Below the pieces are notes generated by a model. The model saw nothing but the letters and a program-made list of their open reading frames with translations. It was not told where the DNA came from and ran no database searches. DNA of 64,000 nt from the NCBI GenBank assembly GCA_043228905.1, contig JBHGNT010000009.1:4712001-4776000 (forward strand), given 5' to 3'. A program made the position numbers and the translations under genes. Below are positions 1 to 11,992 of this stretch, piece after piece; position 1 is the first letter of the stretch, and the number at the start of each line of letters is the position of its first letter. The DNA is from Azolla caroliniana (lineage: Eukaryota; Polypodiophyta).

Positions 1-3000
1 ACCCACCCTTTCCAACACAGTTCTCCAAGATTCCAAGTTGATCGGGTACTGGTCTCCTTTCCATAATCCAAATCCTCCAAAATATTGGTATGTGATATGA
101 GCTTCTACTTCTTGTTTCCAAGAAAAGATACTACATTAGTATTAAGAAACGTCGTAAGGTTATACACGAAATATGTACATATAAGTAATTACCCCCGTTT
201 TTTTTTACCAAGGTTAAGTTATAATTATTGACTTTAATAAATTATTTTCCATAGAGTAAAACCACTCCCCCTTGTCAAAAAATCACCTCTAAAATATACA
301 TTTGTCCTGTTTAGCATGAAACTCCAAACATTGTTGTAATTCTGCCCATTTAGTGTTATCCAAATAACCTCTTAGGTTATGCACAAACTCTATCCAAATC
401 TTGATAATTGTATGAGCAAACCTTTCTGTCACATTTTGAAATACCTTCAAGCACACGCCCTTCCAAATATATCAAATCATATTACTACTTAAAAATTTTC
501 ATATAATATATCTCAGTTTTACTAGTCGGCGTTTGTGGATTCAGGGGTATAGTTGTTTTTTGCATTAGACCATGTCGAGAGAAAGAGCATCTGCAACATC
601 CTCTTGCTCGATATGACCTTCTTTTTTAGTGTCTTGATATGCTATGATGTGTACTTTGAATGGGATTATATGAGCTTATGTGGTATTTGAATGTTTTTAT
701 ATGTCATATGGTTATTTGACAAGGTTTCCATGCTATGCTGTTTCCTTTTTATGGTTTTACATGGTACCGAGGTTTGAAATATCTTTATATTGTATGAGGA
801 TTTTGAGTAGTTATAGGTTTAAAGAGTTTGTTTAAATGAATTTATGTGATGTGTACATATATCGGTGGATGAATGTGTTATGAGGTTGTCTATGGAATGT
901 TTTTTAATGTGTTCTTGGTGGACTCTATGTGTTATGATTCTCATGTATTTGAATAAATTGGCATTGTCTGCTATTTAAAATTGTTCTACCCTTGAACTTG
1001 CAACTCAAAGTGACTTTTTAAAGCTTAAGCTTAAGCTTATTGTGGAGTGGCTCCTCAACCTTTTTAGTCTTTTGTTTACATGGAGGGGTGAGTGTGATAT
1101 ATAGTGTTTATCATTGTGAGTGTGAAGTAAAATGCTTTCATCCTTAGTGCAACAATTTTTTACACTTTGATGTTATTCTTACTCCATCTTGATTATTTTC
1201 TCTAAGAAATCAAGGAGATTCATATGGATTAGTAATATTTGAGGACGATATTTCAAGGGCGGCTTCTCCCGGAAACCTCCATTGAACAAAATGGTGAGGT
1301 CCTTATCTAAATGCAAACAATTAATCATCGGCGAAATTGAGTTAATTCTTTACTTAGTAAGAATGAATACAAGCCCACGCACAAACAACATAAATTAGGT
1401 CAGTCAAATTCTTTTGGCTCTAGTTTAAGAATATAGGGATAAGTTATAACAATGCATCGCAACATTCTAACGTGCTAACAAAACCTTATATTCCAACAAT
1501 CTTATGTGTTTCGCATTCCAAATAAGAAGAAAAACAACTACATCTCGAGCCCTGTGTTTTAAAGAAATTATGGAGACAAACTTTTCTAGTTTTCTTGAAT
1601 ATCAAAGTGTTGTAAATGTCCATCGTACACGTTTTTCTTATCATTAAATGAAATCAGTTTTGAATTTCCCGAGGTCACATGCTACTTCGTTGTTATCTTG
1701 TTCCTAACAGTAAAATATTTGATAATATGGTATGTCTTTCAGAGGGTTTGTTCCACAAAAGTTTTTGCCCACAGAAGACTTTTTGAAATATACGAGTTAG
1801 TGCTCTTGTAAGGGAATCTTGGTTGAAATGCATAAAAATTACACCTTGGAACATGTATTTGTTCTTGTAATGTGATACCTCGCACCAAGTCCAAAAATGG
1901 AAGAATATCAAAGATGCCCCACCCTCCCCCTCTTGGGGATACTCAAGGGATGTTCTACCATAGTTTTGCTTGACCATTGATAATTGGCGTATACACCCAC
2001 ATGTTTCAGCAGAAACTTCTCCATGGAACCTCACTTCGAATTCAAATTGACGGTGATTGTCTCCCTTTGATGTCTCTCTCTAGAGAAGTTTGAGGTAAAT
2101 CATGGTGAATCCTCGAAAAAACTCCTATAAGAAGCTACGAGAAACTATTTTTTATGTTGAACAAGAACACCACCACCACTACATTAGAAAATGGATGATA
2201 CGTATACTTGGTGCCAATTCTAGAGAAGTACTATCCCATGCATGCCAAATTCCAATCCATCTAGCATGTGGCCATGCTTTTTAACCATGAAGGCATACCA
2301 CAGTGATGATCTAGGACTAGCTTACAAGTGGGAGTCACACCCTATTTGACAGTCTCAAAAATCCTAATTAAACATTTATGATCGTTTGTTCAAGGAAAAC
2401 AAGTGGACTTGGTTCTACTTACTACATATTACATCTATGTCAGATTTTGTTCAAGAATGTGGATTAATACAAAAGAAAATGTGTAAACATCGAAAGGTCA
2501 GTTCCGTATGCACAAATCAAGAGGACGAATCGAGGGTATGGATTGATGTAACACATGAAAAAACGTGTAAATTAGTAGAGGGTTGCAAGCCCAAAACAAG
2601 TGGAATCCAGCTACGATCTTTGGAGGGTTCAGATTCACAAAGAAAACATTAAAATGAGATCAAATTTAAAATAAAAAATAAGAAGAAGCGACCCAACATT
2701 AGAAGAACATGTTGTTTTTGTAAACACAATGTTGTCGTCAAAAGCGAACATACTAATATTTTGGATTGTGAGATGTACGAATGCATGGTATGGAGTAGAT
2801 TAATGTAATGATATGTTTCCGGAGGCATTTCAAAGTAAAAATTGATCAATCCATTCATCTATTGAATGTCCAAATGGAATCTTTGGACAGACTCACCCGA
2901 TTGATTGATTCGGACATAAAATCTTTACAGTGTTCCCTCTCTCCAACCACAATTTCCACTCTTCCATGTTTCTGCTTGAGGGGACGAGATCGGAGAATGT

Positions 3001-3417
3001 TCATGTTTCAATTCAATCTGGCAACCCATAAAAACCTATTATTAGCCTCTAGGGTTTTGCATAATTCCTGAAATGCCCTTCACAAGACATTTTAGCATTA
3101 ACTTCTAAAATGCCCATCCAACACATCATCTACCCAACCAAGTCCCAAGAAATGCCCCCATTCTCCATACACACATTGACCCCCTAGACCTCTCCCTAAA
3201 ACCAGAGAGAGTTTTGCTAAAGTTAAGTGGTTTTAGGGTTTTTGCTTAGGTTAAGTGGTTTTAGGGTTTTGCTTAGGTTAAGTGGTTTTTTGGTTTTTGT
3301 GTCTTGACTTCTTTATCTCTCTCTCAAATCAAATCAATATGTCTTAATCCCCTGACAATACCTACTAAACTGACTTTAATGCCCCCCCCCCTCTCTGTTC
3401 TCTGTCCTCCATAGCTA
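1..3417. other. Intergenic DNA, no gene recognised
   Basis: AT-rich sequence with only short unrelated open frames. A 113-codon minus-strand frame at 1693-2034 matches no family I know and has no convincing splice context. The last 250 bases upstream of the LEA-2 gene contain a small tandem repeat and become CT-rich, as plant 5' leaders often are. Confidence 0.6.
3221..3302. repeat. ~27-bp tandem repeat, three copies
   Basis: Three successive copies of a unit reading gttaagtggttttagggttt plus a short tail; the third is slightly diverged. It lies about 230 bp upstream of the LEA-2 start codon and includes TTTAGGG-like telo-box sequence, so it may sit in that gene's promoter. Confidence 0.8.
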
Positions 3418-3420
3418 TTG

Positions 3421-3507
3421 ATTCTTCTTCTTCTTCTTCTTCATTCTTCATTCTTCATCCAACTCTTTGATTCATCTCTTCTTCTTCTTCTTCTTCTTCT
3501 TCTTCTG
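3421..3507 (+). repeat. TTC/CTT microsatellite in the LEA-2 leader
   Basis: Runs of TTC triplets, broken once, directly before the start codon at 3534. It probably lies in the 5' untranslated region, where CT-rich tracts are common in plants. Confidence 0.85.
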
Positions 3508-3533
3508 CTTCATCCTTCCATCTATCCACTGCA

Positions 3534-4235
3534 ATGGGCAAAGGAGAGAAAGGAAGCTACAAGTCAAGACAAAAGCAGAAACAATTCATCTGCATTACCC
3601 TAACCCTAACCCTAATCTCCATCATCGTCGTCCTATCAGTTCTCTACTACTCTCTCTTCAAACCTAAAGACCCACAAGTTCAAATACCCACAATGCAACT
3701 TCTCTCTCTTTACATACCCCATTATTCGGTTGCGTCTCCTTCATCTTCTTCCACCATATCCACTCTCAACCTAACCCTAAACCTACAAATCTCCATACAA
3801 AACCCTAACCGAGCAAATTTCGTGATACAGCAAGGGAGCAAAGCAAGATTGTATTATGATGACAACTACGTGCAAGAAGTGGGTTTCTCCTCTGTTCCTC
3901 AAGGAACCATTGCTTCAAAATCCGTCGCCATTCTCTCTGTTTCTCTGAGTAATTTCGAACAAGGAAGTGGTGGTGGTGGAGAAGATGGTGGGTTCTCAGC
4001 CCAAACAATGAGGAGCTATGGTGATACTTCATCATCATCACCACCATCACTGTCTTCTTCTAATTCTGGTATATTGGAGATGGGTGTCTCTATTACTATA
4101 ATGGGGAAGGTTACTACTCTTGGCATATTCTCCCATCACTCTGCACTGATCTGTAAGTGCGCCATTAACCTCTCCTTGAGCTCAAGAGGCATTGAATCCT
4201 ACACGTGCCAGAGGAGCTTCTCCATGGATGTGTAG
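3534..4235 (+). CDS. LEA-2 / NDR1-HIN1-like membrane protein
   Basis: Single-exon gene of 233 codons. A basic N-terminus (about residues 1-18, rich in Lys/Arg/Gln) is followed by one hydrophobic segment at about residues 18-42, then Pro-rich PQVQIPTMQL and a Ser/Thr-rich beta-type domain to the end. The landmark 'IQNPNRANF' near residue 110 resembles the N-P-N motif of LEA-2 (WHy-like) proteins such as the NDR1/HIN1-like family. These are usually plasma-membrane proteins with the LEA-2 domain outside the cytosol and roles in defence or stress; the exact role here is inferred. Length fits the family (200-260 residues). The start was chosen because it precedes the basic segment. A Gly/Ser-rich insertion (about residues 145-180) is a low-complexity loop. 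A minisatellite begins at the stop codon. Confidence 0.82.
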   Translation: MGKGEKGSYKSRQKQKQFICITLTLTLISIIVVLSVLYYSLFKPKDPQVQIPTMQLLSLYIPHYSVASPSSSSTISTLNLTLNLQISIQNPNRANFVIQQGSKARLYYDDNYVQEVGFSSVPQGTIASKSVAILSVSLSNFEQGSGGGGEDGGFSAQTMRSYGDTSSSSPPSLSSSNSGILEMGVSITIMGKVTTLGIFSHHSALICKCAINLSLSSRGIESYTCQRSFSMDV

Positions 4236-4590
4236 CTAGAGAGTGGATGCCCCCATGCAACCCTAGTCTAGAGAGTGGATGTGCCATGCCACATATAGTC
4301 TAGAGAGTAGATGTCCCATGCCACCCTAGCCTAGGTAGAGAGTGGATGTTCCATGCCACCCTAGCCTAGGTAGAGAGTGGATGTTCCATGCCACCCTAGC
4401 CTACCTAGAGAGTGGATGTTCCATGCAACCCTAGCCTAGCTTGAGAGTGGATGTCCCCATGCCACCCTAACTCTAGAGAGTAGATGTGCCATGCAAACCT
4501 AGTCTAGAGAGTAGATGTTCCATGCAACCCTAGCCTAGCTAGAGAGTGGATGTCCCCATGCCACCCTAAGTCTAGAGAGCAGATGTCAGT
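4234..4590. repeat. Minisatellite of 31-37-bp units (~11 copies)
   Basis: About eleven imperfect copies of a unit built on ctagagagtggatgt followed by ccatgccaccctagcct. Unit length varies through loss or gain of the ccctagcctagg tail. The first copy overlaps the TAG stop codon of the LEA-2 gene, so the array is probably in its 3' untranslated region. Degenerate single units (gagagtggatg) continue to about 4730. Confidence 0.9.
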
Positions 4591-4914
4591 CAGGTTGTAG
4601 TAGGGAGAGTGCATGTTGATGTTAGGTTGGTTTCTCTTATATTCTGCATTCTAGAGAGTGGATGCCATGCCATCTCTAGTGTGTGCATGTTAGGTTCTCA
4701 TTTTCCATGGTAAATGTTCTTGTAGAGAGTGGATGTCTGCCTCTCCTTGATGCATATAGAGAGAGAGTGTGTGTGTGGAAAAATCATTTGTGACCCTCAA
4801 AAAACTTGGATGTAAAAAAAATGCAGTCATTTTCTAGCATAGAAATTTGTTCCCTTTTGATTTTTGATGCCAATAAAAAAACAAACAATGGGGTCACCTT
4901 TGAATTTGTGGCTT

Positions 4915-4916
4915 CT

Positions 4917-4951
<35 letters not shown>
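4915..4951. repeat. GA microsatellite
   Basis: An uninterrupted GA run of about 36 bases. Confidence 0.95.
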
Positions 4952-4954
<3 letters not shown>

Positions 4955-7378
4955 GTTGATGGTGGGAGAGCTATGTATATCAATATGTTGTATGTGGAAA
5001 TGTGTGTAGTTTAGATGTTTTTATAAAGTGGATAGCTTCTTAGAGAAATGATGTCAAAAGTTGTATGTGAGCAAATGCCTAATGATCCAAGGTGAGAAGA
5101 AGGGACCTCACATTTTGGACCAACCTATAGAAACGACATGGTCTTATGATTGCATTCCAAATCTCTCGGCCAACCTATTATGCTTGTTATTATGTCCCTA
5201 CCTTGCGTGTTTCGAACTCCTACCGTAGTGAGAATTATATTCGGTACATTGTTGTCCTTTCAAGTTATGGGATAGGTATATTGTACAAGCTATTGCACGT
5301 CAATTGCAGTGCCATGTCTATTGCATGTATTGGAATCATTATATCCGAGGTTTGAGATTGAGTTAGTGGGTGATAAACATGTAGACGAGAGATGTGTCAA
5401 CATGGTTTCAGAAGAAAGGTTTTGTGAAAAGGTCTACATTGCATAGCTATTCTGTGTTGAATGGAAGAAAATTTCCAGGAATGCTTGCTCCGAGAATCGA
5501 GCAATATATGTTGTATGATGTCCCAATATATGTATAGAATGATGAGCAATATATGTATGTAGTATGATGTCCCAATATATGTATACAATCATGTTAATGT
5601 TTGTCAAAAGCATGCAGGGATGATAATGCTAGTTTTGTTTTGAGAATGGATTGAGCATTGTGCGATTGTGTTGCATTTACCCTCAAACCTGGGGAATGTG
5701 ACACAATTGGAACTGTAAATTTCTTAGCCTTTGTACATCTAGAGGAGATGCAATATTCAAGACCTTTCAAGAAACACATGTATGTATGTAGCACCTACCA
5801 CACCCAATAATGGATGTTTGACGGTGTGATTACCATAATGATGAGAGACCATAGCAAAGACACTCATGAGGTTAAAATTGTAATTTGCAATGTCTCATAG
5901 ACATACGGGTAGAGCAAGAAATTGTCAAAATTTGATTGCACGACTTACTTTTGTGTTTATAGAAGGTAGTAAGTTTTAGTTTTTTAAATACCATCTTATC
6001 TCTACAATCTTGCGTTGTGACTCATTGGTGATAACATAGTGGAAAATGGGAATAAAGGGATCATTCGCATTTCAATAATCACGTATCTACAATCCTTTAC
6101 AATTACCAAAATTAGTTGGAACTTCACTAATGATGTTGTCATTATAAGCTCTAAGTTCTTCATAATCATTGACGGGTGTAATATGTATACACATAAACCA
6201 TACAAGTCTGTTGGCCCTCTTGTTATGCATAGCTATAACATGAGTGGGCCTATTGCCCAAATCTGATTTCTTGTCCAATTATACAAATAAGATTTTAGTT
6301 GCACCACAAAATTCCAAGCATTACCTAAACCTTGTCTAATGAAAGCGCATTCACAAGGAGGAAATGGCACATCTTTCTTCGGTTAATGGTTCAAACTAGT
6401 CGATGTCGTTATATTTCTATTAACGTTAACAAGACAAGGCATTATGTAGTTAATGTGCAAGAGTATTTTAATGTAGAGCTACAACATGGGGGTTATGCTT
6501 GCCTCAAAGTTTCCAATTGACCTTACAATAATAGCTTAAAATTAACGAACAAGAACTGGGTAGGTTTTTGTGTAGTGTCATTACATCAATATGCAATGTT
6601 TAGGGTAACACATCTAAAGGGCATGAAGTGATAGGTAGGTGAACACGTGCCAAGTAGCATTTGTTTAAAAGAACTTTCTTTTGTGGTTTTGAAAGTATCA
6701 TGGAATATGTGCATTTGTTCTACATCTTTATATACTCGTTTGATCTACTCTCCAACTAAGTCACTGATACGTTGCAACAACTATCGCGTAGTTTGGAAAA
6801 GAAGCGACTAGATACATTAGTGCAAGGTATTAAGTATACTCGGCTTCCATTATTGGGCGACCTTTAGTATATAACAATATTGTTTCCTAAAAGAATAGTA
6901 TAGGAAAAGCAACCAAGAAAAAGGTGTCATTCATGCGAGGGAATGAATGACTTGATGGTCTTTTCTACATGATTACCATATGCTTGTTTTTAGTGATTTG
7001 ACCATGTGGCTTGGTTTAATGAAGTTGAAGAGGACAATGTTTGTGGCGTTGGATGTAGTCCGAGTGACTTGATAAATATGGCTTCGTTCATCAAGTTAAA
7101 GCGAAAAGTGTTCTTTAGTATTGTCATGGCTTGGCCGTCTTCATCTCTCCCGATGTGAGTAGCGTCCGACTCCAGCAAGCGTGGAAATTGAGCTCATTAG
7201 AGACAAACTGTTCTTGTTTAGTACTCTCCTTTCAGCCCTCAACTTCACCTGTTAAAAGAACATTTTCAGATTCATCCATCTAATGCATTTTAACACACTA
7301 TATACACAAGTGATCATATCATGACAATTACATGTGTATAAACTTCTATGGACAAGCACCAAAACACCCCCTAACATT
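4952..7378. other. Intergenic DNA between LEA-2 and STICHEL-like genes
   Basis: AT-rich, no gene recognised. A short duplication with atgtcccaatatatgtata occurs at about 5517-5585. All open frames here are short and lack recognisable domains. The two flanking genes converge on this interval, so it contains both 3' ends. Confidence 0.6.
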
Positions 7379-8879
7379 CTATATATTTACCAAGAATACC
7401 CTTTCGGGTTTTTTAAAAATTGCCAAGAAACAAAATGTAGATATTCTAGTAGGAGTTACAAGCACAAATTTTGGTGTTTTATCCCCCACAATTGATTTGC
7501 AAACAACCTCACGAATGTCGTCCGGTGAATTATTCCTTCGAGCCCCTTTCCAACATAACAATCCAGACTTGTATGCAGGTGTCCTGATCCCATTTCAACA
7601 ATATAGCAAACAACAACAAAGCATTAGCGAGATTAAATTGTAAACACAAGAACAACCAATATAGTACGTTATGATTCGGGTTATAAGTTATAACGACCTA
7701 AGCTCATGATACTCTTTTCTGGCATGGTCTACACATTGCCGGAAATATATTGTAATGTGGAAAAAAGGAGAGTCTACAACTTCTTGAAAAAAAGAAGAAA
7801 AAAAAAAACAAAAAGAAAAGATGAGGATTTTGTCCCAACTAATTTTATTTAACATACCTGCTTTCCACATGGTCACTACTTTGTTCATCATGTACACTGA
7901 AAGACTGGCAGTTAGTTGTTGAAACCCTGGTATCCATCTTCAATGAAGGCCCATTCTTAGCATATAGGATGATTTTCGCAGCATTAATCGGATCCATGTC
8001 CTCCTGTTGGGTACTCAATCTCTCCTTATTCATCGAGGATGCAGCTATTATCTCGTCTTCTCTTCGATCAAGTACACGTTGTGATTTCACTACATCATGT
8101 GCTTGAGACGAGTAATGTGTCGAATTTGATCTTGGTTTCTCGTCGATTGTACTGTGTCTGGTCAAGCTGCCACCTAATGATGAATTCCTCATCAATAAGT
8201 GGTTAGAAGTTAATCCAGCCTTCGGATTGTGGTTACTAATCGATCTACAGATTTTGTCGACGAGGGATGGATCCTTTTCATTGGCAGAGAGCTCAGCCAA
8301 AATGGCATTGCCTTCATTCCTTTGGGATTTAACCTTTTTAGTCCTCAGAGACTTTTTGTTGGTTTGGTAAGGGTGTGCATTTTCAACTGGCTTCTCCATC
8401 ACAATCTCTCTGTCTTGAGAACCTTCTTGAGCACATGCTGCAAGGCTGAGGTTAACTTGGACTGGGCATCCCAATGCCATTTGAAATGACTTTGCTATCG
8501 TCTCTTTACGCGTAGCAGCCCTTTCTTTGTTCTCCACTGTTTGGAATTCCAAATGGGCAATGGCATAAGCTTCACAAAAAACAAAATGTCAGCATACAGA
8601 CTCCATGAAATTAAATTGTATGTATTACATATATTTGTTATAATATGCACAGGACATGTATGTAGAGTCTAGACATGTATGTATGTATGTATGCATGTTG
8701 TATGTATGTAGGTATAATGTATATATGTATGTATCTAACTTATGGTTGCAATGTATATTAGTACATGATATGGAGGAAAATATTGTGAATGTTTCTAGTC
8801 TACTTAGAATCAATTATTTTCTTCTTGGGCTTTCATGAGTTTCCCACCCAGGAAGAGAAGTTAAAATGTTTGTTTTGAC

Positions 8880-8916
<37 letters not shown>

Positions 8917-11900
8917 TACAATGAAAGGCAAATTGATACCATCTGAAACCGAAAGAGAAACTAGCTTCCCTTCGCCGCTTAGTATCTGCCGTAGAACACT
9001 CGATGGGCTGCCTTCCAATAGTTTCTCCCATATATCATCCATAGTGGAATGACTCATTTCATACATGTCTGTCTTATTAGTGATCCTATCATGCTTAAGG
9101 CCTCTTCTCAAGGAACTGTTGTTGGTACTAGTCGCAAGTGGCAGTGCTTGTAGTCCATGCGAATTAGCCTTATTTCTCATGGCGCCCTTATAAAGTATGG
9201 ATGATGATTTGTGTACATTTTTGGACTTAGAACGTGTAGTATGTTGCACATTCCTTCTTTTTGAGGATAAATCTCCATGAAGCTCTACCGCTGGACTTGG
9301 TGTGTGAATTCTTGGCAACCGACATTGTCCTGGTTCATTATCATGTGTTTCTCGATACTTTTCAGATTGATCGGCCATCCGCATATTTTCCAGCCACTGT
9401 TTCTTGGCAATTTTATTACTTGTGATGTCCACATTGGCATTGGTGATGATGCCATCATAAGTGTTGATGATGCATGGCAAATCTCCGGTTTCCTTATCGC
9501 TGGTTTCCAGAAGAGTTAAGGGACTTTGCGTGACACTAGTCCGAGCGGAGATCGAATATTCTTGAATATTCGATGTGTGATGAGGTTGTTCGAATTGAAG
9601 GAAATTCTGGAGGGGCGAGAATCGCAAAAGAGCTGCTGTGAGCCAAGTGATCCTGTTGCTGTTACAGCATGCCCTCAATTGCTTCTCAGCTTCTGACAGG
9701 ATTTTTAAGGCTTGCCTCAGCTTTTCCAGATCTACTCTACTCACTGAAGATCCAATCTTATATACATCAGAACCCTTCAAATCCGTCTTAAAATGCATAA
9801 CTTACCAACAATGATTCATATATAGAATCTAAATATGATAGCATATGTATTCATATACAAACATATATACATGGTGGTCCATATAGCATTCATACACGGT
9901 CCCATATTATCACATATTAAGATGCATATTATACATACAAATGCAGATACACACATACATACTGAGATGTATACATACAAGATATATAAACACAAATATA
10001 TACATGCATGTGCATGTAATAGAGAAGCATGCAAACATACAAAATGGATACATACACATTTTTTAAGCATCCAATACATACATGCAAGGATAAAATACAT
10101 ACATAAACACAAAGTGATATTATCTTACATGTGTTTCCAGGAGGACTGCCAAGGAATCCATGGTTGCAATTTCCCGCCAAAAGATCGGTGATGAGATTAG
10201 CAAGTTGTGACAACAATGCCATCGGTTCGATTCCTGAATCTACAAGGTCTCTTATGCATCTCACCATATTTACGACATTGTCAGCAGACAAGGCCAGCTC
10301 CAGTAACTCAACAAGTTTTCCATCTGGGATAAAACCCACCTTTACATTTTCAAACAACTCAAAAAGTTAAACAAAAGAGTTATGGACAGTTTATCAATAA
10401 GAGAGAAACAGATGAATTAAAACACAGTTTGAAGGTTGAACATGATAATGTTCAAGTGAAGTCTTTACCATTTCACTGACTACCTCTATGGTGATCTTTT
10501 GGCCTAAAGTGCTCAGTTGATCAAGTGTAATCTCAGCCTCACATAGTGACCCATCTGCTCTAGCAACAATGAGCTGCAATGCATCTTCCTCTATGTCAAT
10601 TCTCTCTAGAGAACTGATTACCTTCATCTTTGATACAATATCAGCATCCTTGACCTTAGGAAATGTGAACTTGTGACATCTTGACACCACAGTCCTTGGC
10701 AACTGTTCAACATCTGCTGTGATGAGAATGAACACAAGGTTATTAGAAGCACTGCTGGCTCCCAATGCATTGTAACTACACATGAGAAGATGCCATGCTT
10801 CTTTTGTGAGAAGATGGCATTCATCAATGATGAATATTTTGTATTCATCATCTTGAGGAGAGGCTGCCGGGGAATTGATTTGCCGCATAAATGGTCTAAT
10901 GGTGTCGATTTCGTTATGTCCAGTGGCATCAATCTCTTGAATGTTCATGGGTTCAATTCCTAGCAAGAGCTTTTTACAATGTCTACAAGAACCACAAGGC
11001 ATTGACAGTGACTTGATACTACTACTCCTTCTTCCTCCTCTTCCTCGTGATAATGATGATGACCAACAATTGATTGATCTGGCAAATACTCTTGCTGCCG
11101 ATGTTTTCCCGGTGCCCCTTGGCCCATGGAAGAGATAAAATGGTGCTATCTTCCCTTTGATCAATGCATTGGAAAGGGTCTGCATGACCATGCTCTGCCC
11201 CACAATCTCCTCAAAACATTTGGGACGGTACTTACCGATAAGGCTCCGATGATGACTAATCCAAGCAGGGGCTTGAGGCCTATGTTTATATTGATGAGTA
11301 TCTTTTTTACTGCCGTCGGAGCTTAGTCTTTGTGTTACTGAACTATGATGGAAAGCAGCAGCAGCAGCAATTATATGACAATTCCCATCACTATCACTAT
11401 CACTATCACTATCACTATCACTATGCCCATATCCATCACTATGATCATCACCGTCATCACAACTATGGCTATGACTATGACTATTACCATGACCATGTAC
11501 ATAACCATGCCCATGCATGTCAGCATGACCATCACCAAGACTACCATCACAATGATCATCACCATCATCATGACTATGGCCATGACAATGTCTATCACCA
11601 TCAACATCATCATGATTTATATTAGGCTCATTACTATTAGCATGACAATAACCATCGCCAGTATCTAATATCCTATCCAGTTTTGAGCTTGATTTCTTCT
11701 GTAAGAGGGCCTTATTCACATGTTCAACATATTGCAACAGTTCCTTCCTCTGCAGTGATGAGGTAGTTGATCGTCTCGATCTCATACCCATCGATGATCT
11801 CGCTTCACTCCGGAGTACATGTCGATAGACTCGATCCTTCCTTGCATTACAATGGCGCGTGCTTCTAGTAGTAGTTGATCTCCCAAACCTCTTACAAGGA

Positions 11901-11992
11901 TGCATAATTAAAGAATGAGAATTAGGTTTCTTCACTACATAACGATGCTGGTTCTTAATCTTCAAGTTTCCATCAGACATGGGTCTGGCCAT
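7379..11992 (-). CDS. STICHEL-like DnaX (DNA polymerase III gamma/tau-like) protein
   Basis: Five exons read by eye: 11992-10469, 10339-10129, 9800-8940, 8569-7858 and 7583-7379. All joins keep phase and give 1170 codons. The AAA+ core is in exon 1: 'YRPKCFEEIVGQ' (~255-266), Walker A GPRGTGKTS (290-298), zinc-module cysteines C309, C333, C336, C339, Walker B IIDECH (~389-394), sensor-1-like ILITAD, and SRC with a candidate arginine finger near R438. Exon 2 holds the lid-like helical region, exon 3 a coiled 'LEKLRQALKILSEAEKQLR' segment, exon 4 the 'AIAHLEFQ...LGCPV' domain; the end contains a short CWK motif. In Arabidopsis, STICHEL controls trichome branching; relatives are not replication factors. 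Exon 3's acceptor is weak and exon 5 is the least certain. Exon 1 also carries a His/Asp-rich insertion. A domain search and transcript reads would settle the ends. Confidence 0.88.
8638..8740. repeat. ATGT/GTAT-rich tract in STICHEL-like intron 3
   Basis: Imperfect tatg repeats in the intron between exons 3 and 4. A similar catacata-rich tract fills much of intron 2 (about 9840-10120). Confidence 0.8.
8881..8913. repeat. TA microsatellite in STICHEL-like intron 3
   Basis: About 16 TA dinucleotides, 27 bp inside the intron from the exon 3 donor site at 8939. Confidence 0.95.
11375..11617 (-). repeat. Low-complexity His/Asp/Ser/Gly-coding repeat in STICHEL-like exon 1
   Basis: In-frame simple-sequence expansion coding residues about 126-206: alternating His-Gly, His-Ser and Asp-Gly pairs followed by a (Ser-Asp) run. 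The DNA is a degenerate 6-bp repeat of the type atcact/ccatga. It lies between the basic N-terminus and the AAA+ core. No comparable block is expected in the family as I recall it. Confidence 0.85.

Noticed and set aside
11332-11668. His/Tyr- and Thr/Met-rich plus-strand open frames
   Set aside because: Antisense readings of the hexamer repeat inside STICHEL-like exon 1.
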